Origin: Paraphaeosphaeria minitans
Lineage: Eukaryota > Ascomycota > Dothideomycetes > Pleosporales > Didymosphaeriaceae
DNA: 64,000 bases
Direction: 5' to 3'
NCBI GenBank assembly: GCA_015832175.1
Contig: WJXW01000018.1
Location: forward strand, 930,001-994,000
Position 1 is the stretch's first letter. Each line of letters opens with the position of its first letter. Positions 1-11,100 of the stretch are shown piece by piece. Under the pieces are notes generated by a model that saw nothing but the letters and a program-made list of their open reading frames with translations, did not search any database and was not told the DNA's origin. Both the position numbers and the translations under genes were made by a program.

Positions 1-3000
1 TGTTAGTTAAATCTATAAAATTCTAAGAATTCTTAGATATTCTTGGCTATCTTTAGTATTAGCTAGTTCTTAATATATTTAATTTTACTTAGTGCTATCT
101 TAATTCCTTCTATAGTAATAATATGTCCTAGAAATTTAAGTTATTTAACATTAAACTTACATTTCTTAAGTTTAATATAAAGGCATGCTTTATCTAGTGC
201 TTCTAGTACTATCTATATATGCTTAGTGTAGTCTAATTCGCTTTTAGAAAAGACAAGGATATCGTCTATATACGCGATAACAAATATGTCCAGATATTTA
301 TAGAGTATGTTATTAATAAGTGCTATAAAAGCTACTAGTACATTTATAAGTCTAAAAGGCATAACCTTATATTTAAATAGTCTATAGCGTGATTAAAACG
401 CTATTTTCTATTCTTCACCTTTCTTAATTCGTATAAAGTGGTAACTATCTCTTAGATCTATTATTATAAATATCTTGGCTTAAGATAATTAATCTCGTAA
501 CTCTATAATGTTTAGTAGTAGATATTAGTTCTTTATTATTATGTTATTAAGTTGTTAGTAGTTAACGTATAGTCTATCTAATCTATCCTTTTTCTTAACA
601 AATATAAAAGGGCTTACTGCTAGTAACTTTAATAGTTATATATATCCTTTCTTAAGGTTTATCTTAATAAAATTACATTCTTTAAGGAGTTCTTCTTCTA
701 TCTTACTATATAGTGGTTTAAAGGGTAGCGTCTTCCCTTTTTCTAGGTCTATTATAAGATCCTAGGGTTAATATTCTAGTAGGTTTACTTTTCCTTCTTT
801 TTCTGTAAATATATATGTCTATTTCCTATACTCTCTTAGTAAAGTAAGAGGTATGCTATTGTCCTTCTTCTTACGCTTTTTAACCTAGTAGTTCCTACTA
901 GCGTCTACTAAGGTGTACTTCTATTTTTTAACTGTCTATCGCGGTATCATGTTATTTATAACTCTTATTTACTATTATTTTTAGTTAATGCGTAGGCTTT
1001 ACTTATAATACATAATTACAGCGTTTAAATAATATTTTCTTTATACCCTAGTTAATCTATAGGTTATATATTGTTAACTAAAGTAATCCTAAGACTAATT
1101 TATACTTAGATCCTAGTAAGATATCTAAAGTAAGTTCCTCTCTATATCCTTAGACTGTTATTATAGTAGTAACCTCCTAGTATATTTAAGGTGTCTTAGG
1201 CATTAGAGATCTATTCGCAATATAGACAATATAGGGTACTTCTTTCTCTAATATTATAAGTCCTGCTTATCTTACTATCTAATAAGATATAAAGTTCCTT
1301 CCTACTTCTAAGTCTATAAGAGCTTAAGTCTATATTCCTTTAAGCTATACTAGTAGCTTAATTAATACTATACTTACTATAATATTTAATTTAATAAAGG
1401 CGTTTTCTTATTTAAGTCTAGGCCTAAAAAAGACATCTATTTATATAAGTTGTAGTTAAGTTTAGGTGCCTAGTATGCGTTTCTAAGTATCTACTTTTAT
1501 TATTATTCTTAAGTACGTAGCTTATATAGATTATCTTCTTCTTCTTCCTATAAGGATGTTCTTCTGTTTTTCCTCCTATAGTTTTCACTATTCCTATGTA
1601 CTAGTTAAATTAGTAGTTCTATTATTACTTCTTATATAGGGCAGTTTATAAAGCCTTCTAAATGTTTAGCTATATAGTAGTATTTATAGTCTTAGTTTAG
1701 ACACGTATACCAGTATAGTTATATATAGTCTCTATTAATAAGTATATTATAGCATTTATTACCTTTTAGCGTAAGGTAAGGAAAGTATTTTACTTATTAT
1801 TTATCCTAGAGGTATTCGTCGCAAGCTGTAATAGAGTAGTCTATCTATATCTATCTATAGCATAGTTTCTTTCTAAGTTATTTTTTATTCTCTTTTTTCT
1901 CTACTTTATATTATGCGTATGTTAGTTCTTCGTAATGCGTCTACATACAAAATTAGTGTATAGGATTTTAGTAGTCTAAGTAGTACTTTAGTACGTAGTC
2001 TAATTCCTTATTTTTATAGAGTTATATCCCTTTTAGTGCCTAGTAGGGTTCTATATAGTCCTAAACATTTAGTTTATACTTAGGTAATATAAGGTTGTCT
2101 TCTTCCCGCCTACTTTATAGGTAAGGAGTAGGAGATCTTAGTATGTCTTCTACGTCTTCTATATTATAGTATATGTTAGAGTTATCTTCTAGATCTTTGT
2201 ATAATTATAAGTTAGGTAAATCTAATTACTTATTTTATTCTAGTGTAATGCGTTAGTAACTAAATAGTGTTATAATAACTTCCTATTTCTTATTAAGTTC
2301 TTAGTCCTTAATAGTTAGTATATTTAACTTAGTTTAATAGACTTTATTCTTTAATCTATAGTTCTTAGCTATATAGCCTAGTTTGCTATATATAAAGTAT
2401 TTACAGGTCTTAGTTATTAGTTATTAACTTCTATTAGAGACGCGTTTATTAGGCTGCTTAGGGCTTATCCTTCCTCCTTTTCCTTTGCCTATATAGTTAA
2501 ACTAGACATCTTTTATTAGTTTATATCTCTAGTAGTTCCTTAGCTATTGTTTTTAGACAATTCTAATAGAGTTCTTATAAACTACTTTTACTAGTTATCT
2601 AAAGCTTATCGCCCTAGGGTTTTAGTAGAGCTTCTATTGCAGCGAGAACTATTCTTTATTAATTCTAATAGTTTCTTTATATAGTTCTTTAAAGTTAGTA
2701 ATTTGCACACTACTACGTAGGAGTTTCTTACGTAGTTTCTGTTTAAGTCCTTATTTATATATATCCTAAAGAGATTTATTGTTCTAGTTAAGTTGCACAG
2801 CGTACCTATAAAACTTAGCTATATACTTAGCTACTAATTGTTTCTAAGTTATAGTCTAAATCTTTACTTTTGTAATAGAGTCCTTATTAGTAATTCTAAA
2901 GAGTTATCTAAGGCATTTCTTAAAGTTGTTATAATCCTTAATAATGTTAACTACATTAGCGTGCTTATTTACGTAATTGTTATTATTATTATTATAGTCT

Positions 3001-3671
3001 ATTCCTAGGTACTTTTTAAAATAGAAATAGATCTATAATCCTATATCTCCTCGCATATATATTACTGCGAAAATAACCCTTTTCTTATCTTTAAGGGACT
3101 TGTCTAAGTTAAAGAAGTAGAGGTCTAACTAAAAAATCTAGACGTTAGTTTAAGATTGTTTGCTAAGGTAGAGATTTAGTTTATACGCCTTACTGCTATC
3201 CTTTATAGGAGTAATCTTAGCGGCACCTAAAGCTGTAGAAGAGGTAGGAGTTTGTAAAGTACTTATATTAAGGGTGTTTAAGATATTAAATTTAAAAAGG
3301 TAGCTAGTCCTAAAGGATTAAAGTTAGTTCTTAGGCAGGAGTACTTATAGAAGGTAGAAAGTCTTATTAATATAATAGTATCTTACAAAGTGTAATAAAT
3401 TAATAATTTAGTCTGCTAGAATCTAAACAATAGATTAATAAACAGATTACTTGCGTTCCTATATACTAAGGCTGCTCTGCTACTTAGTGCCACTAAGTAA
3501 CTAAGCACTTCACGTAATCTACTCTACTACTTAGTGCCGCTAAGTAACTAAGCACATTATGTAACCTAATCTAAGTTACTTAGCGTCTCTTTATTACATT
3601 TGTAACCCTGTTGTCACTTTATCACACCTTTATAAGCGCCTGAGTCCCACGTTGTTATCTGGTACGTAATA
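1..3671 (-). mobile_element. RIP-degraded Ty3/gypsy chromovirus, copy D (5' part, cut by window start)
   Basis: This is the minus-strand 5' half of an LTR retrotransposon that runs off the left edge. Read on the minus strand, the order is LTR, gag, protease, reverse transcriptase. The RT motif YIDDILVFS is readable near 255-280. The sequence aligns along its length with the complete element A (39935-46518). Nearly all differences are C/T or G/A, and stops are dense TAG/TAA, so no ORF survives. It ends abruptly at the LTR edge at 3671, where a plus-strand copy (E) begins in mid-pol. By analogy with A inside B, D is probably inserted into E. The left end and its target duplication lie outside the window. 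Confidence 0.85.
3284..3671 (-). repeat. 5' LTR of copy D (388 bp)
   Basis: On the minus strand it starts TATTACGTACC and ends TTTAATA, the RIPped forms of TGTTACG...TTTAACA seen in the other copies. It is 23 bp shorter than the 411-bp LTRs of A and B because of one internal deletion near 3444, where the segment after AAACAGATTA is missing. Confidence 0.85.
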
Positions 3672-6600
3672 AATAGATAGTTAAAAAATAGAAGCACACC
3701 TTAGCAGACACTAGTAGAAACTACTAGGTTAAGAAGTGCGAGAAGAAGAATAATAGCACACTCCTTACTTTACTAAGAGAATATAAAAAATAGATACACA
3801 TGTTTATAGAAAAGGAAGAAAAAGTAAACCTACTAGATTATTAACCCTAGGATCTTACAATAGACCTAGAAGAAGGAAAAACGCTACCCTTTAGACTACT
3901 ATATAGTAAGATAGGAGAAGAACTCCTTAAAGAACGTGATTTTATTAAAATAAACCTTAAGAAAGGATATATATAACTATTAAAGTTACTAGTGGTAAGC
4001 CTTTTTATGTTTATTAAGAAAAAAGATAGATTAGATAAACTATATGTTAACTACTAATAATTTCATAATATAATAATAAAGAACTAATAACTACTACTAA
4101 ATATTATAGAGTTATAAGGTTAATTATCTTAAGCTAAAATATTTATAATAATGGATCTAAGAGACGGTTACCACCTTATATAAATTAAGAAAGGTAAAGA
4201 ATAGAAAACAGCATTTTAATTACGCTATAGACTATTTAAATATAAGGTTATGCCTTTTAGACTTATAAACGCACTAGCTGCTTTTATAGCACTTATTAAC
4301 AATATACTCTGTAAATATCTAGACATATTTATTATCGTGTATATAGACGACATCCTTGTCTTTTCTAAAAATAAATTTAACTATACTAAGCATGTATAGA
4401 TAGTACTAGAAGCACTAGATAAAGCATGCCTTTATATTAAACTTAGGAAATATAAGTTTAATATTAAATAACTTAAATTCCTAGGATATATTATTACTAT
4501 GAAAGGAATTGAGATAGCACTAAGTAAAGTTAAATATATTAAGAACTAGCTAATACTAAAAATAGCTAAGAATATCTAAGAATTCTTAGGATTCTATAGA
4601 TTTAACTAATAATTTATCTAAGATTACGTAAACGTTATAATACCTTTAATAAATCTTATAAAGAAGGACGTACCCTTTAAATAGACAAATAAATATAAGA
4701 ATATTACTCTAACTTCTTAAGATAGTATATATTATAGAACCTATTCTTGTTTATTTTAGAAGCGATAAACTACTATAATTTAAAATAGACGCTAGCGATC
4801 TTACGCTAGGCGCCTACGCTAAATAAAAATGTAATAGTAAATAGTACCTAATTGCCTATTACTTATATAAATTTAATAACACTGAAATATAATACAACGT
4901 ATATAATAAAGAACTTTACGCTATTATTAAAGCCTTAAAGCACTAGAGGATTTACGCGCTTAGTTACTTAACACTAGAAATCTATATAAATTATAAGAAC
5001 CTTTTAAGGTTCACGACGACAAAAAAACTTACGCTATAATAATAAAAATAGTTGTAGACTACTAGGTAATATAAGTTTAAAATTATCTATATAGCTAAAA
5101 AAAGAAATAGTAGAGTAGACACTCTTAGCTAATAAAATAATTTAGTAGAAGAAAAAGTAAAAACCTTCTCTGTAATTTTTTGCAAAGCTAAAGATAGATC
5201 TCTAGAACTAATAGTAGAACTAAATTAACTTTTAGTAATTAACTAAGAAGCTCTAGAACATCTACAGACTAAGATTATCTAATAATACTATTATAACCCT
5301 ATGTACAGACACCTAGGTATTACGAAAATAATAGAACTTATCTAAAGGAACTACACTTTTAAAGGAATTAAACAAGCTATAATAACTTATATCTATAAAT
5401 GTGTAGAATGCTAGAGGAATAAACATAGTATATACATTAAATATAAAGAGATATAAGTAATTAGAATACTAACAGCACTATAGAAAGACATTCCTATAGA
5501 TTTTATTATAGGAATTCTAAACCCTAAGGATCTAATAATAGTAATTAAATACGATAGTATACTAGTAGTAGTCTACTAACTAACTAAGTATATTAAGCTT
5601 ATTCTATGCCTTAAGAGAATAATAGTAAAAGAACTTACTTTTCTTATTCTAGACTAACTAATTAGATATTACAGAATCCTAAAAATAATTATTAGTGACA
5701 GAGATAAGGTCTTTACGTTAAATTACTAGACAACGCTTATAGCCCTACTTAGAATAAAATAAAAGCTATTAACAGCTTACTATCTATAAATATACAGATA
5801 GATAGAACGTATAAACTAAACTATAGAAATATACCTACGCATCTACTGTAATAGTTAGAAGAATAACTAGGTTTTATTACTACCTATAGCACAGTTGGCC
5901 TATAATAACAAAGTAATAGTAGTATTAGAATATACACTATTCTATATAAACTATAGAAGATACCCACATCTCTTTAATTAATAATTTCCTACAACAATTG
6001 AAGTAAAAGAAGCCATAGATATAGTAAAAAATATAAAGAAAATACGCTAATAACTCTAAGAGAACCTCAAAAAAGCTTAGTAGCAATTAAATTTATACTA
6101 AAATGAAAAATAAAAAATAACATCTTAGCTAAAGAAGGGGGATAAAGTATATCTACTTACAAAGAACCTTTAAACTTAGAAGAGGAAATATAAGAAACTA
6201 GATTATATTAAGGTTAGACTATTTTACATTTCTAAGTAAATATTACTAGTAAACTATAAGTTAGAACTACTGTTAGACGTAAAGATACACCTAGTATTTT
6301 ACGTATTACTACTAGAACTAGCAGACTCTAATATACTAGTTAAGACTACTTTCTATTACTAGACTAAGGAGGAAAACGAATTTAAAGTTAAAAGGATTCT
6401 AGATTATAATTAGAAAAACAATATATACCTTATTAAGTAGAAAGGTTACCTACACAGCGAAAACACTTAGGAACTAGAAAACTACCTAGGAAACTATTAA
6501 CAAAACATTAGAGAATTCTACTAATAACCTACGCAGTATAATATTATTCTTACCTAAAATAGTAAAGGCACTAGATTATTCTAGAACTCTAATAAGAAAT

Positions 6601-6674
6601 CCTTAAAAGCGCCCTATATCGCAGAAGATAATAAAGAACCTAAAGGGATCTTATTAACTACTAGATTAATAGCC

Positions 6675-7161
6675 TTATAAGATTTAGCCTTTTTAATATT
6701 TTTCGCCTTAACTACTATTACATTCTTAGTACACTTATCTAATAAATCTATTTACTAATATAACTAATCTTTACACGCGCGTGTAACACGTAATTTCTTT
6801 AATACCTCCTTATAGGCCTTAAATATAGCCTTCTATATTTCTTTTAACTTATTTATTTATATACGTAACTTCTCTTTCTTTATAAGTAAATACTTAAACT
6901 TACACTCTAAAACGCGTATATTATAATATTAACCTTAATAAACACATTCTCGATATTTTCTAGACTAAATATAAACTTTATAAACATAGTTATATTTTAT
7001 ATATATTAAGTATTTTTTAACTATAACTTTGCTAAAGGAGTTAACAAAATTAGTTAGGTAGTAGTAATAAGTAGTGCTAGACTTAGAAAGTTATTTAAGT
7101 ATAATATAAATAAGCTAACGCTACTTATAATATAGGGCGAGCTCTAGTTATAACTAGGCAT
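6675..7161 (-). pseudogene. Antisense ORF relic in gypsy copy E (Cys cluster plus charged helix)
   Basis: On the strand opposite to pol, between the chromodomain and the polypurine tract, a coding-like relic is readable. It begins at an ATG (minus, 7161) followed by P-S-Y-N. After a frame break it reads as a Cys-containing stretch and then a lysine/glutamate-rich helical region (blocks such as KKEKLRI and LKKLRVTRA) at about 6675-6998. The same block order occurs in the antisense ORFs of A and B (KKKKLEA, FKALRVARA). Stops are TAG/TAA at positions where Gln would fit. No function is known to me. The frame break and RIP mean it is not expressed as an intact protein. Confidence 0.5.
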
Positions 7162-7211
7162 AAGATATAGTTACATAATTTAGGGGTAAATCCTAGTAAG
7201 GAGGGAGATAA

Positions 7212-7622
7212 TATTAAGATGTAAAGGCTAGGCCTCTTAGAATCTTTATATATATCTACGTTTATTCTTTAAGTGGCATAGCATAAAAGGTTATATAACC
7301 TAATTAGTGTAATTAGAGCGCTAAGATAACTAATTAAGCTAAGCACTTAATATACTAAGTAACTAATTAGTGCTTAATTAGTTTAATTAGAGTAATTAGT
7401 TTACTAATTACTTAAAGTATACAGGAATATAAAAATAGACTTTCTATACTTATATTTAATCTGTTTATTAATCTATTATTTAGATTCTAGTAGACTAAAT
7501 TATTAACTTATTATACTTTATAAGATACTATTGTATTAACAAGACCTTCCACCTTCTGTAAGTACTCCTGCCTGAGAACCAACCTTAACCCTTTAGGACT
7601 AGCTACCCTCTTGGATTTAACA
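7212..7622 (+). repeat. 3' LTR of copy E (411 bp)
   Basis: Starts TATTAAGATG (RIPped TGTTAAG) directly after the purine tract and ends TTGGATTTAACA. The 3' half (U5 side) is shared with the A/B LTRs, while the 5' half is different. It marks the sharp change from AT-rich repeat to normal-composition DNA. Confidence 0.85.
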
Positions 7623-7745
7623 TAAACCACTATTTCATCATGTTACTAAATAGGTCGCTGTAAAGGCGTAAGAAATTAGTGGGGTGCGCCGTTCGCTTGC
7701 CTGCGCCGCTCGCTTGCCGGACAGGTTAGTGTTATACATCACTGA

Positions 7746-7960
7746 TGTAACGGGTAGATCACGATATTGTTGTGGTGTTGTGGTATCTAGCGCCAAGGAC
7801 TCATAAAGGGCCTGTGCGCTAAGCGAGCTAGCTGCGCAAAACCTACGCCGCGCCCCAACTCCACACAAGACAAGTATTATTCTATCAATGCTACCGAGTT
7901 ATCCTTTCACTGTCCTTCCTGGTGTGAAGCAAGTACTATTGCCTATAACCAGACCTCACA
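7746..7960 (+). repeat. Solo LTR (215 bp), un-RIPped, with 5-bp target duplication ACTGA
   Basis: Starts TGTAACGGG and ends CCTCACA. It is flanked on both sides by ACTGA (7741-7745 and 7961-7965), as expected for LTR-LTR recombination after a gypsy insertion. It matches the RIPped LTR at 54264-54479 in inverted orientation, but here CpG and CpA sites are mostly intact. Orientation follows from the polypurine tract next to the 54 kb copy. It sits about 200 bp beyond the 3' end of the PKS gene. Confidence 0.85.
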
Positions 7961-8156
7961 ACTGATATCTAGAGTTACTCTAATATTAAAACTCTAATAA
8001 TACTCTAAGCTGCTATTGCTCTATCGTGACAATTAACAGGGGCCAAGGCTATGCATCCGTTATCTCTTGTAGCATGCGATGTAGTCCAAGTAAACAGGTG
8101 TTGTCTCTATAGAACGCACTAATACCGGTTCAGGCACGCTACAAAGACCAATATCA

Positions 8157-11100
8157 CTAAGATGATTTTTCCATCTGCACAAGCACCAAATCGCGCAGCG
8201 CCTCCAAGGTCGTCGTCTTGTCCAAGAGCATCAGGAACGGCACATCGACGCTTAGACTCTGATAGAACCAAGTGCGGAACTCAGCCGCAATCATGCTATC
8301 CATACCATAGTTTGCAAACGGGCAGCGCACATCGACCGAGTCGTACTTGAGGAGCGTCAGGTTGCCGAAGCGGCGGCGGATGAAGTTGAGCAGCGCGTCG
8401 GCTAGCGACTGCCCGGCTTCCAAGGCCTCGGTGATGGGTGCAGGGAGGTCGCCGGCGTGTGCCTGGCGTAGCACGTCGTCCTGGCCGTCGAGTGCGCTGG
8501 ACAGTAGGCTCGCGCGTGGGTCATCCAGCGTTGGGTTTGTGCCTTCGAAGCCCTTTTTGCGAAGCTCTTTTAGGCCGATGGGCTCGAGGCCGGTGAGGAT
8601 ATGCCGCTCGGCGCCCTTGTCATGTGGGTGGTGGATACCATCCAACGTATTGCTGCTCAAAGCAATGTCGAAGATTTGCAACAGTTCGTCCTCGTCAATG
8701 GCCTGGATGCCTTTGCGGAGCAGCAAAGCCTCGATCTCTGGATTCTCGTGCAGGTATCCAGCCCCCGAGATCATACCCAGACCGACCGACATGGCAGGTA
8801 GGCCTTGAGCGCGCCGATAACGTGCAAACAGGTCTAGGAAGTAGTTGCCGGCGCAATAATTTGATTCGGTTGCCGTTCCTACGCTTCCCGAAACCGAAGA
8901 TGTCAGGAGAAAGAAGTCGAGGTTCTTGTCACGCCCAGATGCGCGCAAGCTGCGGTGCAGATGCCATGTCCCCTGGACCTTGGGGTCGATTCCGGTGTGC
9001 CAGTATGCATTTGGCATGGAAGTGAAGAGGGCTTCATTTAACCCCATGGCCGCCTGCACCACGCCGCCAATATCGCCGGTCGTCTCATTCACAAGGGCCG
9101 CTACGTCTTCTTCCTTGCAGACATCGCCCCTGATGACGACGCACTCTCCTCCGGCAACCTCGACATCTCGAACGAGCTTGCGCGCGGCGGGCTTGTCCAG
9201 ACCGGATCGACCAAGAAAGGCAAACTTCCTGGCTCCGCGTTGCAACATCCACCGTGTCAGCGTGCGACCCAGCCCACCCAAGCATCCCACCATGATATAG
9301 CTCTTATTGCTATCAAACTGAGTCTCGTGCTTCAATCGTTGTACAGGAAGCTTGGACTGGGGATTTTGCATATTGATAGCCACCTTGCCCATGCGCGTGC
9401 GCGATGAGAAGAAGCGGAAGGCCTGTGTTGCATCCTCGATGTCGAATACCTTGAGCGTATTGAATTCAGCCATCTTACCACTGCGATAGAACTCCATGGT
9501 ACGTCGAAGTAGCTCGGTCCAAGCGGAACTCAGGGCCTCACTGTCGGAATTGTACAGATGTGCCAGGTCAAAGGCAGTGAAGGTTGTATTCTTCAGGAAC
9601 TGGTCCATTTCAAGGCGACCGGCTGTGGTGAGATCCAGCTTGCCGATCTCGACGAAGCGACCGCCCACAGCCGTGCAGCGCCATGCCGCATGAAGCTGGT
9701 CTCCCGTGAGCGAGTTGAGAACGACGTCCACGCCGCGGTTGTTTGTTGCGCTGAGGACGCCTTCGAGGAATGAAGTACCGCGGGAACTGAAGATGTTAGA
9801 CGGCTTGATGCCGAAGGTTTGCACTAGGTAATTTTCCTTTTCCTTGGTCGATACCGTCGTGAAGACCTCGGCTCCAGCTTGTTGTGCAACCTGGATAGCT
9901 GCCATGCCAACGCCACCGGCACCGCAATGGATGAGGACAGTCTCTCCTCTCTGCAGGCGGGCACGATATTCGAGTGCGTAAATGGCCGTCGAATAGACGA
10001 CAGGCAGTGTTGCGCATACATCCAAGTCATCTGTCTCTTCCAGCTTATGGCAAGCCCAGTGCGGAACGGATTGGTACGTCTGGAAGTGCGAGGGCGCCAT
10101 TACTACCACACGGTCTCCATGTGCGAATCCAGTCACTTCGGCACCGACATCAACAACAATGCCGGTGTATTCATTGGAGGATGTGGCATTTGGCACTTCA
10201 ACCTTGCCGCCGAAAAGGTAAAAATCCTTTGCATTCAGTCCCGCAGACGTAACCTGGAGTAGCACATGGCTGGGTAATAGCGACCGGCTGTCTTCCTGTT
10301 GTTTGTAGTACAACGTATCAAACTGACCCACATTCTTGATGTCCAAACGCACATTGCCTGCATTCTTCAGAGCCATTTGTGTAGTGTGGAGGCCCTGTTT
10401 GGACCGGAACTCGGCATTGAGTCCCTCGTCCGGGGCGAAGCGGCTAACGTGGATGACGTTGCGGCGCTGAGCGAACTCAAAATCAGGGGAGCGGCTTGCT
10501 TGATTCAAAAGAGACAGGAGACGCTGGGCGGTGACGTCGACGTCAGACTCGCAGGTATCGAGATCGTAGGTGTAAATTTTCAAAGACGGTTGCTCGAGAA
10601 CGAGAGCCCGTGCCAGGCCAGAAACAAGCGCCATGTCAGGCAGCCCACCCTCGGTGATGTTGCCTCTGGTGACCCACACAATCGAGTGCGCATTATCCGT
10701 CATGAGCTTGACTCGGCCCATGTCTTCGTCCGTTATGGTGGAGAGCAAAGGCTTCCGAATCTCCGCGAGGTTGAAAACGATGTCTCCTGCAGATATGTCC
10801 TTTTGGCCGAGTTCGTACAGTAGCACGTGGTGCACCTGGGTGCTTCCGTTGCTCTTTAGTGTGGCTTCCAGGACCGAGCCCAACTTGGAATGTTCTTCTC
10901 GGTCTACAATCAAAATCCTATGGTTGTGTGGCGCAAAGGCGTTTGACTGAGCGACTGGCTTTCTAGCGACGACGACTGATGACGCCCCTTCGTGAATGTG
11001 GTATGCAATCGAGGGTAGACTGCTGGAGGTGAAGGCTTCGGAGGTCGAACCGGGACATAGCGCGAGAACAGTTCCATCCTCTGTGAGCAAATCCCGAATC

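Larger units (their letters stand above)
3672..7622 (+). mobile_element. RIP-degraded Ty3/gypsy chromovirus, copy E (3' part)
   Basis: Plus-strand 3' portion of a gypsy element, starting inside pol at the point equivalent to about 48303 of element B. The RT motif YIDDILVFS is at about 4337-4365, followed by RNase H, integrase and a C-terminal chromodomain (about 6370-6530). Through the chromodomain it matches B. From about 6540 onward it diverges, and its LTR U3 also differs, so it is a related but distinct family. A purine tract (GGAGGGAGATAA) precedes the 3' LTR. Its 5' half should lie left of the window if copy D inserted into it. No open frame survives. Confidence 0.82.

Noticed and set aside
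7638..7868. 76-aa minus-strand ORF beside the PKS
   Set aside because: Overlaps the solo LTR and its flank; no motif.
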